A model generated the notes under the pieces. It was given only the letters and a program-made list of their open reading frames with translations, did not search any database and was not told the DNA's origin. Shown in pieces: positions 1 to 8,170 of a stretch of 64,000 nt of DNA. The position numbers and the translations under genes are program-made. The stretch lies in NCBI GenBank assembly GCA_964463485.1, contig CAYXDO010000024.1, forward strand, positions 1 through 64,000, read 5' to 3'. Within the stretch, counting starts at the first letter, position 1. Every line of letters begins with the position of its first letter. The stretch comes from CAYXDO01 sp964463485 (GTDB taxonomy: Bacteria; Myxococcota; Kuafuiibacteriia; Kuafuiibacteriales; Kuafuiibacteriaceae).

Positions 1-238
1 TTCGCGTCCAAAGTCTTGCCAGATCGTGCGCGAACTTTGGGAGAAAGAGACTAACCTCAAGGGTGTGATGTAGGTCCGAGGGCGTCGGAATCCGCGGCTG
101 ACGCAGCTTCATGCTGACCGACGTCGTCATCGTTGTCGTGGTTGTCGTGGAGGTGGAGGTGGACGAACTCGTGGGCCTGGGCGGGAAACGTGGGCGTGGA
201 GGTGGACGAATTCAGGGCTTAGGTCGCGGTCGGACGAG

Positions 239-3184
239 TCATGAATCCCACTCCGCGATTCGGGCGACCGCGGAGAGTAGTCTGCCGTCGTCGAAGAACC
301 CTTCTTCCCAGAGCACGGTCGCGACGACGCGGAGCAGCCGTCGCTCCGTACCCATCGGCAGCTCTTTACCCAACAGAAGATCGTCGAGCGACTGGCGCAG
401 CTCGGCGAGGGACCGAGCTCGCTCTTCCGCCTCCGTCCGCTCCTGCTCGAGCAGCACCTCCTGGAGTGGCGGGGGCGCCGGAGCGTCCTGGGATCCGCCG
501 TCGAGATACTCAGCGGTGGGGTGGGGCGCCTGGGCCAGAGCGCTCTCGTCGCGGAGCTCGTTCGATGCGACTTCTTCGACTCGGACCTCGGTGGGCTCGG
601 AGAGATCGTCGACGTCGACCGCGACGGCGTCCAAGGACGAGTCATCCGTGGCCTCTCGAGTCACCCCGAGGGGAGTGAGTGCGACATCCTGGGCCGGCGC
701 AGCGAGCAGCTCCGACGCGGCGGCTTCGATGTTCGACTCATCTGTGCTTCGGTCGAACGAATTTTCGGTCGAGCGATCCTGTCGCGGATTGAACTCGACG
801 GGCGATCGGATCTCGACGAGCTGATCGGGAGATGGAGGGGGCCCAACGAGCTCAGCCGTGGCCAAGTCGGCGGCAGGCTGAGCCGCTTCGATCGGCTCGT
901 CCTCGAACGGCACATCGACGGGGGTCTCGGGGAGAGGTTCCGCGGCGACCTCTCGCGCTCCGAGGTCCTCGATCATCGCGTCCGCGACCGTTTCCGGCGC
1001 AGGCGCCAGAACGGCCTCGCTCGGAGCAGGTGTTTTGGACCGGGGTCGCTGAATGACGGCCTCGGGGTCGCCGCGACCTTCGGGCACAGGCTCCCCAGCC
1101 ACGAGATGCTCTTGGACAGCCTCGAGCTCGACGGGAGCTTCGGCCGGGGTCTCCTGTCGAAGCACGGCCTCGAGGTCGCTTTGAGCCTCGGCCGGAGCCT
1201 CCTCCTGAGCCACCGCCTCGAGCTCGACGGGAGCTTCGGCGAGAGGCTCCACTCGAACGACCGCCTCGAGCTCGACGGGAGCTTCGGCAAGAGCCTCCGC
1301 TTGAAGCACGGCTTCGAGCTCGACGGGAGCTTCCTCCTGAACGACGGCCTCGAGGTCGACGGGAGCTTCGGCGAGAGGCTCCTCCTGGACGATGGCTTCG
1401 AGCTCGATTGGGGCTTCAGGCGCTTCTTCCGTGACGGCCGCGCGGGCCTCGGCGGGCTCTTCTTGCACGGGCGCGTCGAGCTCGATGGGAGGTTCCGATG
1501 AAGGCCCCTCTTGAACCACCGCGATGAGCTCGACGGGTGCGTCGGACGACGGCCCTTCTCCAACGATCGCCTCGAGCTCGACGGGCGCTTCAGCTGGCCC
1601 GAGCGCGTCGCCGCCGACCTGCGAATGCCCGCCTGGATCTGGGGCCTCGTCAGACAGCGCGACGACCTCGACTGTGGCTGCAGTATCGTCGACCTCGGCG
1701 AGCCGGGCGGAGCTTCTTGTCTCCTCGGCGTCTTCGATCTCGACTTCGGGTAAGACGTCTTGAGGCTCAGTGGCTACTGCCGCAGACCTTGGAGCTTCAG
1801 GGAGCTCCTCCACTTTGGGTTCGGGGGCGGCCGGAATGACGCTCTGACGCCCGGCCGGCGTGAGCTGGTCCGCCCACGATCCTTCGCTCTGCGCGAGGGG
1901 CCAGACCTGCTCGGGCTCCTCGACGATCTCGCCTGCAACGATCTCCTCTTCGACGTCGATCGGAATGCTGTCGGATCGCGGGATGGCCTGGCGCAGTGCC
2001 GGATTTTGCACGAGCGGGGGAGGGGGCTCGGAGGCCGGGACGACATCGAGCTCCGAAGGCTCGATGATCTCATCCGAGTCCACGACCTCGGTCACCTCGA
2101 GGATCTCTTCGCCCGGGCCCACCGAAATCCGACGTCGCGCGTTCGGTTGCGGGCGTAGGAACTCGAGCGGTGAGCGCCGATCGCGCCGAGGGATCTCGGA
2201 GTCGAGCTTGACTCGTCGGTTGGCCGCCGAGGGCTCGTCTTCGAGCGACCTCGGAACGCGCCGAAGCGCGACGCGGGCGAGCTGCGAGGCCTCGTCGTCT
2301 GCTGGTCGGGCGACGGCCCAGGGTCGTGAAGATCCGCTGGGCGCAGGGCTCGCGCCCGAGCGGAGAGTGCCCTGTGTAACGACTTCCGGAGGGCGAGCGG
2401 GCGGGGGCGGTGGCCTCGAGGCGCGCACGTAACGGGCAGGTTTGTTGGGCTCGGACACCTCCTTCCTCGCGACTTGCTCGGGCTCGCGACGAGGCGTCGA
2501 GGGAGCCTGCCTCGCGACGGGCGAACCTTGAATCACGCGGACGGGCACGGAGCTCGAAGAAGAGGGACCTCCTGGCTGGGCTGGTGTCGGCGTGCCCGAC
2601 AGCACCGGCGCGATCGGCGCGACGCCGGAAGTAGCCGGAGCGCCAACGGGCACGTGGCCAACGACGGGCGCGCCCACAGCGGCCCCGCTCGCCCTCGGAT
2701 CCGGAGGAGGCTGTGAGGGCATCGATGGTTGGTGCTCATACAATCGATCGAGGAGCGCACCCATCTCGCTCTCTCGAATGAGCGTCCATCGCACTTCGTC
2801 CGAGGGCTCCACGCAGGCCCGCACAGCCTGAAACGCGAGCTGATCGAGCGGGTCCGCGGTGATGATGTTGAGGCGTCGCTGGCCGCCTTCGGTCGTGATC
2901 ACACCAAGTGGGACGATCCTGTGCCTGCGGGCGGTGCCCGCGGGGATGAGCGCGAGGACCTCGGGCGCTGGAGCGACGTTTGGTCCTTCGACCATGTCGA
3001 GCCCCAAGCTCTTCGCGAGCGCGTGAACGAGTCGGTCCTCCGAGGCGATCCCGGCTTTCGCGAGAATGTCACAGAGTCCGCGTCCGGATTGCTCCTGCTC
3101 CTCGAGCGCGGAGTCGAGCTGCCACTCGTCAACGAAGCCGAGTCGCTGGAATAGGCCACCGAGCCGCCGCTGATTGCGGGCCAT
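239..3184 (-). CDS. MshEN (GspE N-terminal-like) domain protein with long acidic repeat tail
   Basis: 981 aa. Residues 1 to about 150 resemble the N-terminal domain of type II secretion/type IV pilus ATPases (T2SSE_N/MshEN): the start reads RRLGGLFQRLGFVDEWQLD and is followed by a second half-motif around LCDILAKAGIASEDRL. In MshE these paired RLGxxL..G motifs bind cyclic di-GMP. No Walker A or B and no ATPase domain follow. Instead there is a Pro/Ser-rich linker (about 155-350), then several hundred Glu/Ala-rich residues with degenerate repeats on the theme APVELEAVVQEE (nucleotides about 1080-1600). The last 75 residues return to a predicted helical domain (TERRLLRVVATVLWEEGFF). No signal peptide, so probably cytoplasmic. 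A tRNA-Leu gene lies just upstream on the same strand. The domain match is seen; c-di-GMP binding is inference only. Confidence 0.8.
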   Translation of the reverse strand: MARNQRRLGGLFQRLGFVDEWQLDSALEEQEQSGRGLCDILAKAGIASEDRLVHALAKSLGLDMVEGPNVAPAPEVLALIPAGTARRHRIVPLGVITTEGGQRRLNIITADPLDQLAFQAVRACVEPSDEVRWTLIRESEMGALLDRLYEHQPSMPSQPPPDPRASGAAVGAPVVGHVPVGAPATSGVAPIAPVLSGTPTPAQPGGPSSSSSVPVRVIQGSPVARQAPSTPRREPEQVARKEVSEPNKPARYVRASRPPPPPARPPEVVTQGTLRSGASPAPSGSSRPWAVARPADDEASQLARVALRRVPRSLEDEPSAANRRVKLDSEIPRRDRRSPLEFLRPQPNARRRISVGPGEEILEVTEVVDSDEIIEPSELDVVPASEPPPPLVQNPALRQAIPRSDSIPIDVEEEIVAGEIVEEPEQVWPLAQSEGSWADQLTPAGRQSVIPAAPEPKVEELPEAPRSAAVATEPQDVLPEVEIEDAEETRSSARLAEVDDTAATVEVVALSDEAPDPGGHSQVGGDALGPAEAPVELEAIVGEGPSSDAPVELIAVVQEGPSSEPPIELDAPVQEEPAEARAAVTEEAPEAPIELEAIVQEEPLAEAPVDLEAVVQEEAPVELEAVLQAEALAEAPVELEAVVRVEPLAEAPVELEAVAQEEAPAEAQSDLEAVLRQETPAEAPVELEAVQEHLVAGEPVPEGRGDPEAVIQRPRSKTPAPSEAVLAPAPETVADAMIEDLGAREVAAEPLPETPVDVPFEDEPIEAAQPAADLATAELVGPPPSPDQLVEIRSPVEFNPRQDRSTENSFDRSTDESNIEAAASELLAAPAQDVALTPLGVTREATDDSSLDAVAVDVDDLSEPTEVRVEEVASNELRDESALAQAPHPTAEYLDGGSQDAPAPPPLQEVLLEQERTEAEERARSLAELRQSLDDLLLGKELPMGTERRLLRVVATVLWEEGFFDDGRLLSAVARIAEWDS
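1080..1600 (-). repeat. degenerate coding repeats (APVELEAV-type)
   Basis: Within the MshEN-domain gene, the DNA theme ctcgagctcgacgggagctt and variants recurs at irregular spacing. It encodes repeated P-V-E-L-E-A-V blocks separated by Glu/Ala-rich spacers. The repeats are in frame and probably arose by slippage or recombination. Copy number may differ between strains or be affected by assembly. Confidence 0.75.
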
Positions 3185-3311
3185 TTCGCCGGCCAGGTTA
3201 TCTCAATCCCGTCGTCCGTGCTCAGTCCGAGTGAATTTTCGGGGCAAGCCCGAAGATAGCCAGCCCGTTCGAGTGATTCCCGGAAACTCAACCGGCTCTA
3301 GGAGAGCCTGA

Positions 3312-3395
3312 TGCGAAGGCGGGGACTCGAACCCCGACAGATTTTCACCCACAGGAACCTGAATCCTGCGCGTCTACCAATTCCGCCACCTTCGC
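3312..3395 (-). tRNA. tRNA-Leu (anticodon CAG)
   Basis: The reverse complement folds as a class II (long variable arm) tRNA of 84 nt. The 7-bp acceptor stem is GCGAAGG/CCTTCGC with an A discriminator. The D-arm has GGTAGAC. The anticodon loop is TTCAGGT, giving CAG. The T-arm is GGGTTCGAGTCCC. The 3' CCA is not encoded. Leucine identity fits the long variable arm and the anticodon. Confidence 0.97.
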
Positions 3396-3405
3396 GAGGC
3401 AGGGT

Positions 3406-3434
3406 TCGGTACGAATCGCTGCGCGAAGAGTCAA
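3406..3434 (-). promoter_or_regulatory. possible sigma70-type promoter of tRNA-Leu
   Basis: On the minus strand TTGACT (3429-3434) is followed, after exactly 17 nt, by TACCGA (3406-3411), which ends 10 nt before the tRNA 5' end. The -35 matches consensus at five of six positions; the -10 is poor. Position and spacing are the main support. Confidence 0.35.
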
Positions 3435-3452
3435 GCCGCTTGTCGATTCAGC

Positions 3453-4427
3453 TCAGCCCGCTCGAGTCGAACCTGCGATCGCCCCAGTCTGAACCAAGAA
3501 TCCAATCAGCTCTCGCACCAATGAACGCGCTCGCCTCCCAATCACCAGGTCCGAATGGCCGCTGCGCTCGACGAGCACGGTTCGTCGCGGACCCGCCCCA
3601 TCGAGCGCGCCCTGCAAACACGCCGCGCTCCCGAATACGTCGGCGTCACCCAGCGCCGAGAAAATGGGCCCCGGCCAGCGTTTGATCGCCGCGAGCACGT
3701 CGATGCCCGCGATCCTTCCGCCCCCGACTGCAAGCTCCGCGAGGTCCATCATGACACTCACGCTCTCCGGTACACCCGTCGTGAAGAGCGCGCGCAAGAC
3801 CTCCCGGGGCGCTTCCTCAGGAACGCCAAGACGCACGAGGTCGAACACGCCCAGGCCCCGCGTCGGCAGCGTCGCGATGTCTTTGGCCAACCGAAGGACC
3901 ACGTCCATCGGAAATCGTTTGTGCACAAATGGAATCAGCACTTTGCGCGCCACCGCCCCGACCAACTTGATCTGCGGCCTCCCGCGAGCCAGCGGCAAAG
4001 GCGCCGCGAAATTCGCCAGCGATCGAATGGGAGGGTCCCCGGCCAATAGAGCCGAGCCCAAATATGCGCCCATCGAGTGACCCACGTAATGCACTCGCTC
4101 CACACCGGGAAGCTCCCTCACCCGCGCGATGGCCTCCGGCACCACGTCGAAAAGGTATCCCGAGAGCCCTCGGGTCGGCCGCGCGCCCGTAGCTCGGTCC
4201 GGTCCGTCGAGCTCCGCGAGGATAACCCGGCCAAAACGCGCCAACTCCCCGGGCATCGCGCCGGCCGTAAACGTCGATCGATGCTGCCCGAGCCCGTGGA
4301 CCAACAGAAACGCGTCGCTTCTTTGCCCTGACGACGGATGCTCCCACAGCGCGAGCCGATCGGACGCAAAGAGAGGCACGAGGCGCCCAGCGCCGTTCAT
4401 GCCCTCTTCGTTGTCACGCTGCGTCAT
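3453..4427 (-). CDS. alpha/beta-hydrolase fold protein
   Basis: 324 aa from the ATG at 4427. An in-frame GTG at 4460 and an ATG at 4400 are alternatives, and none has a clear ribosome site. The order of elements is that of a serine hydrolase: LLVHGLGQHRS (oxyanion region), the nucleophile elbow GHSMGAYLG, and a late histidine in ERSGHSDLVIG. No signal peptide or membrane segment, so a cytoplasmic esterase/lipase-like enzyme is likely; the substrate cannot be read from sequence. It is divergent from nuoD, with only about 60 bp between the two start codons, so their promoters must overlap or lie inside the coding ends. Confidence 0.85.
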   Translation of the reverse strand: MTQRDNEEGMNGAGRLVPLFASDRLALWEHPSSGQRSDAFLLVHGLGQHRSTFTAGAMPGELARFGRVILAELDGPDRATGARPTRGLSGYLFDVVPEAIARVRELPGVERVHYVGHSMGAYLGSALLAGDPPIRSLANFAAPLPLARGRPQIKLVGAVARKVLIPFVHKRFPMDVVLRLAKDIATLPTRGLGVFDLVRLGVPEEAPREVLRALFTTGVPESVSVMMDLAELAVGGGRIAGIDVLAAIKRWPGPIFSALGDADVFGSAACLQGALDGAGPRRTVLVERSGHSDLVIGRRARSLVRELIGFLVQTGAIAGSTRAG

Positions 4428-4489
4428 GTCCGGCAAGCGATGAACGACCCCCGTTGACACGAGGTCTCGAGGAAACCAAACAGAGTCCC

Positions 4490-5779
4490 ATGCATCCCAC
4501 CGTGGCGTCCGCGAAGGACGAGTCCCTTCCCCTCGTCATCACGCCCGAGACGTTCAAGAAGCGGTCGCCCCTGCCGAGACTCGGACCGCTCGATCCTCCA
4601 CCTCCGGGCTCGACCAAACAGCTCATCGAAATGGGCCCATCGCACCCTGCGATGCACGGCACCGTGAAGATCAACCTCATCGCCGACGGCGAGAAGGTCG
4701 AGCGCATCGACGTCGACGTCGGCTATCTGCACCGCGGGTTCGAGAAATCGTCGGAGAACGCGACGTGGACGATGGTGTTTCCGTACACCGACCGCCTGAA
4801 TTACTTGTCGCCGTTCATCAACAACGCCGGCTACGCGATGGCCGTCGAGAAGCTGATGGGCCTCGAGGTGCCACCCCGCGCCAAGTTCTGCCGCATGATC
4901 GCCTCCGAGATCTCACGCATGGCCGATCACTGCACGTGTGTCGGCGCATCTACGATGGAGCTCGCGGCCTTCACCGGCATGCTCTATCTCATCGAGGCTC
5001 GCGATCTCATGTGGGATCTGACCGAGGAGCTGTGCGGCGCCAGGCTCACCGTCTCGTACGTGAGGCTCGGCGGAGTCTCCGCCGATCTGCCGCCCGATTT
5101 CCAGCGCCACGTCCAAGAGAAGCTCGATCGGGTGATGTTTCTGCTCGACGACACCGAGTCTCTGCTCAACCGAAATCAGATCTTCATCGGCCGCATGCGA
5201 GGCGTCGGCACGATGACCAAGGAAGAGGCGGTGGAGTGGGGCTGGACCGGTCCCTGTCTCCGCTCCACCGGTGTGCCGTACGACGTTCGTGTGGCGCACC
5301 CGTACGACTACTACGATCGAGTGAAATTCGAAGTGCCGGTGGGCGCGGTCGGAGACAACTTCGACCGTTACCTCGTCCGCATGAAGGAGCTTCGGGAGAG
5401 TGCAAGTATCATCAAGCAGAGTCTCGAGCTCATCAAGGACACGCCGCCTGAGCTCGTCGTGAAAGACTCCCGCGTCGCCATGCCCCCCAAGGAACGAGTG
5501 CACACTGCGATCGAGGAGTTGATGAATCACTTCAAGATCATCATCGATGGTGTGCAGGTCCCGGCGGGCGAAGCATACTCGTACGTCGAAGGAGCCAACG
5601 GTGAGTTGGGTTATTACGTCGTTTCGACCGGCGGCGGGCGGCCGTGGAAGGTGCGAGTCCGACCGCCTTGCTGGCCCATCGTCTCGTCCATGCCCCGACT
5701 CATCGAAGGATCCATGATCGCCGACATCGTTCCGACCTTCGGGTCCGTGAACATGATCGGCGGTGAGTGCGACCGGTGA
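4490..5779 (+). CDS. nuoD: NADH-quinone oxidoreductase subunit D (49 kDa subunit)
   Basis: 429 aa. NuoD is part of the peripheral arm of respiratory complex I and helps form the quinone-reduction site with NuoB. Family signatures are clear: GPSHPAMHGTVKI near the N-terminus (quinone-site His), VGYLHRGFEK, the ERI-equivalent MIASEISRMADHC, GGVSADLPPDF, RSTGVPYDVR, and the C-terminal RPPCWPIVSSMPRLIEG and IVPTFGSVNMIGGECDR. I chose the ATG at 4490; a TTG at 4454 would add 12 unconserved residues. Length is normal for a stand-alone NuoD. No other nuo genes lie in this window, so the complex I genes must be split in this genome. The stop overlaps the next gene. Confidence 0.97.
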   Translation: MHPTVASAKDESLPLVITPETFKKRSPLPRLGPLDPPPPGSTKQLIEMGPSHPAMHGTVKINLIADGEKVERIDVDVGYLHRGFEKSSENATWTMVFPYTDRLNYLSPFINNAGYAMAVEKLMGLEVPPRAKFCRMIASEISRMADHCTCVGASTMELAAFTGMLYLIEARDLMWDLTEELCGARLTVSYVRLGGVSADLPPDFQRHVQEKLDRVMFLLDDTESLLNRNQIFIGRMRGVGTMTKEEAVEWGWTGPCLRSTGVPYDVRVAHPYDYYDRVKFEVPVGAVGDNFDRYLVRMKELRESASIIKQSLELIKDTPPELVVKDSRVAMPPKERVHTAIEELMNHFKIIIDGVQVPAGEAYSYVEGANGELGYYVVSTGGGRPWKVRVRPPCWPIVSSMPRLIEGSMIADIVPTFGSVNMIGGECDR

Positions 5780-6362
5780 GCGCGACGTGAAGGCCCTCGT
5801 CGCGATCCTCGTGCTGCTGCTGGCCGTCGAAACCTACGGTGTGTACGGCCGCGCGCAGGCCGATCGCTTGGTGGCGCACTGCACGCTGCAGGCGGGCCCG
5901 CTGTGCTTTGCATGGAAAGAGAACGCCCTCGGCAAGCTGCTCGGACCCGCACCCAGCAAGGAAGTTGAGGAGAAGCTCGTCGTCGCCAAGAAAGCCTGGG
6001 AGGAGGCGTTCGAAGACAAGATCGCCAAACGCCTCGAGACGCGAGAGGGCATCGACGACCTGGTCACCGACGCAAGAAAGAAGGCCAAGGAAGCGCTCGA
6101 CTCGGTCGGCAAGGGCGTCGAGAAGCTCACCGACAAGGCCACCGACCCGGCCATCGCGCAGAAGGCTCGCGATACCTTCGAGGCCCTCGGAGAAAGCGCC
6201 GGAACGATCATCGAGAAGACTCAGGAGGCGCTCGACGGATCAAAGACGATCGTGGAGCTCGAGAAGACTCCCGCGACCGCTCCCCGTCCGGACGCCGGCG
6301 CCAAAGACGCGACCGAGGCGGACAAGCGAATCAAGGACGGCAAGGCCATCGAGCTCGATTGA
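5763..6362 (+). CDS. hypothetical protein with one N-terminal membrane segment
   Basis: 199 aa from GTG 5763, which overlaps the nuoD end by 17 nt. A second in-frame GTG at 5787 (VKALVAILVLLLAVETYGVY) is an equally good start and leaves a typical short N-terminus before a single hydrophobic helix. The rest is Lys/Glu/Ala-rich and probably helical or coiled-coil (AKKAWEEAFEDKIAKRLE, KKAKEALDSVGKGVEKLTD), with two Cys just after the membrane segment. I do not recognise a family. The tight overlap suggests co-transcription with nuoD, but this does not establish a role in complex I. Confidence 0.7.
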   Translation: MSATGERDVKALVAILVLLLAVETYGVYGRAQADRLVAHCTLQAGPLCFAWKENALGKLLGPAPSKEVEEKLVVAKKAWEEAFEDKIAKRLETREGIDDLVTDARKKAKEALDSVGKGVEKLTDKATDPAIAQKARDTFEALGESAGTIIEKTQEALDGSKTIVELEKTPATAPRPDAGAKDATEADKRIKDGKAIELD

Positions 6363-6422
6363 GCCTGCGGGTGGGTGAGTGCGACAACTTTGGTGAGTCG
6401 TCGCTGCATCGTCACTCGCCGC

Positions 6423-7727
6423 TCACTCACACCGGTCGTTCTTCGTAAGCACGCCCACGCCGCTCGGGAGAGCGTCGTCCGTCCGAATGTCTCCGAGCAA
6501 CACCCCGCTAGCTCCGAAGGGCGCGCCCTCGTAGACTTGCTCCTGACTGAATCCAGGCTGGCCCGGACAGAGCTCCAGCTTCGAGTTGATTTGAAAGACC
6601 GAGCCCGCTTCGGTCATGGCGATCACTCCCCCGTCAAAGGGAATCAGCGCGGACGCGCCGGACCAGCGCTCGGGAAAATCAGTGAGGCTCCACCCATCGC
6701 CCCGGCGGACCGCCAGCCCGGAGTGCATCGAGACCATGACTCCGCCCCCGAACGACGTGAGTGCACCCAGCAACGATCCTCGTCGGACCAACTCGGAGTC
6801 GACGACACCGTCCTCCACGATCAGCAGGCTGTCGGTCCCAACGGTCGCGACGACGAGCTCGGAGCTGACCGCGCGAACGTGATAGAACCCACCGCCCACG
6901 TGATTCGGCCGAGGCTCGGCGAGCGTCGCCATCGAAGCGCCGTCGGAGCGAACGATGGCGCCAGACCCAGTGACTCCGACCACGAAATTCCCGATGGCGT
7001 CGAGCTCGCTGTACGACCTATGAGCACCAGTAACGGAGGCAGTCACGGTGCATGTCGCACTCATCGAGCCCGTCAGCTCTAGCCGCCGAAGCTCCGCTCC
7101 CGACGAAACCCAGAGTTGTCCGTCCTGAGCCAGCGCCGCGCTTTCGAGCGGCGGGCGCCCGGAGCAAAGTCGCTCGGCGACGAAATCTTCCCGCACGCGA
7201 ACGATGCTCCCGTCGTCGATGACGACCAGCGCCGACCCGCTGGCCTCCCGAAGAGCCGCGACGACCGCAATTTGCTCGGGCACGGGGATCGGCACGAAGT
7301 GTTGGTCGAACTCAGCGCAGGCGCACCGCGGGTAGGCGTCGGGCACGACCGTAGCGAGGTAGCCATCCGAGGGCGACCCGACGGTCCATTCGCCGTCGAG
7401 GCCCTCAGCCACGTGCGTTTCCGGAGGTTTTAGCAACAGGCAGGATCGACAGCGATTCGCGCGGCCTTCGAGGAATCCGGATCGAAGCCCCAATTCTTCG
7501 AGCGTGAGGTCGTAATAGGCGAGCTCGAGGCGGCTCGCGGTCGACTGTTCCAGCTTCAACGGCTCGTCGAGCGTGCCCCCGTACAGATTCCGATCGTCGA
7601 CGAGCAACACGAACGATTTGGTCGAGCCGACGGGGTCCGGCAGCGCCACCGCCACACGCTCGGCCTCCGAGCCGCAAGCTGCCAGGGTAGCGAGTCCCAA
7701 CCACGAGATGCTGCGATGGAGCTTCAA
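6423..7727 (-). CDS. predicted lipoprotein, beta-propeller-like
   Basis: 434 aa from the TTG at 7727. I prefer this start because it gives a clean lipoprotein signal (MKLHRSISWLGLATLAAC, Cys18); the reading frame is open further upstream but codes nothing signal-like. A small Cys cluster (RCRSCLLL, YPRCACAEFD) follows. The rest is beta-rich with repeated blocks such as GSIVRVREDFV, GQLWVSSGAELRRLEL, GSGAIVRSDGASMATL and DSLLIVEDGVV, spaced as in a WD-like or kelch-like propeller. No enzymatic motif. It resembles the larger lipoprotein at 31835-34270 in overall plan. Probably outer-membrane anchored and periplasmic or surface exposed; function unknown. Confidence 0.75.
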   Translation of the reverse strand: MKLHRSISWLGLATLAACGSEAERVAVALPDPVGSTKSFVLLVDDRNLYGGTLDEPLKLEQSTASRLELAYYDLTLEELGLRSGFLEGRANRCRSCLLLKPPETHVAEGLDGEWTVGSPSDGYLATVVPDAYPRCACAEFDQHFVPIPVPEQIAVVAALREASGSALVVIDDGSIVRVREDFVAERLCSGRPPLESAALAQDGQLWVSSGAELRRLELTGSMSATCTVTASVTGAHRSYSELDAIGNFVVGVTGSGAIVRSDGASMATLAEPRPNHVGGGFYHVRAVSSELVVATVGTDSLLIVEDGVVDSELVRRGSLLGALTSFGGGVMVSMHSGLAVRRGDGWSLTDFPERWSGASALIPFDGGVIAMTEAGSVFQINSKLELCPGQPGFSQEQVYEGAPFGASGVLLGDIRTDDALPSGVGVLTKNDRCE

Positions 7728-7756
7728 AGCCCGAGGCGAGGATGCACCGGCCAGAT

Positions 7757-8161
7757 TCAATGCTGGCGGGGGATGTGGAAGCAGTCCTCCCACGGGAGCA
7801 TTCCGATCTTGGGATAATACGCTTTTGCCAAGGGCGCGGCATGCAGGAAGAACACACACTCGGGACCCGCGGCCCCCCGCAATCGTTCCAGAATCGCCTT
7901 TCCGATCCCTTGGTGTTGAAAGTCCCTCCTCACGGCCAAGTCGGAGACATAACAGCAGTACGAAAAATCGGTGAGCGCCCGTCCGACGCCGACGAGCCGT
8001 GGTCCGCTGAAGGCCGAAACGACCAGGTTGGCATTTTCGAACATGCGCGCGATCCTCTGAGGTTCACTCGTGGGCCTCCGAATCCCGCTGGACTGGAAAA
8101 CCTCGATGATTTGTTCGACGGATAACACTTCGTTGGTTCGATAAGTAACTTCAGTCTCCAT
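7757..8161 (-). CDS. GNAT-family N-acetyltransferase
   Basis: 134 aa, a short single-domain GNAT. Acetyl-CoA-binding motif A is visible as SDLAVRRDFQHQGIGKAILE (Q-x-x-G-I-G-K), preceded by VGVGRALTDFSYCCYVSDL. The C-terminal AAPLAKAYYPKIGM matches motif B (the YxxxGF-like region). The substrate is not predictable. The start ATG is preceded by a 10-bp duplication that creates a GGAG ribosome site. Upstream on the same strand is the HEAT-repeat gene, whose stop lies 10 nt away, so the two are probably co-transcribed. Confidence 0.9.
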   Translation of the reverse strand: METEVTYRTNEVLSVEQIIEVFQSSGIRRPTSEPQRIARMFENANLVVSAFSGPRLVGVGRALTDFSYCCYVSDLAVRRDFQHQGIGKAILERLRGAAGPECVFFLHAAPLAKAYYPKIGMLPWEDCFHIPRQH

Positions 8162-8170
8162 CAGTCTCCA
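8151..8170 (-). repeat. 10-bp tandem duplication at the GNAT start codon
   Basis: TCAGTCTCCA occurs twice in a row (8151-8160 and 8161-8170), exactly between the upstream stop codon and the GNAT ATG. On the coding strand the first copy supplies GGAG four bases before the ATG made by the second copy. Confidence 0.8.

Noticed and set aside
521..1501. 326-codon open frame antisense to the MshEN gene, with repeats
   Set aside because: It is the complement of the Glu/Ala repeat DNA; high GC keeps the antisense frame open. No start signal or recognisable product.
6363..6422. Bidirectional terminator between convergent genes
   Set aside because: There are short ggtgagt/actcgcc matches but no stable stem and no T-run.
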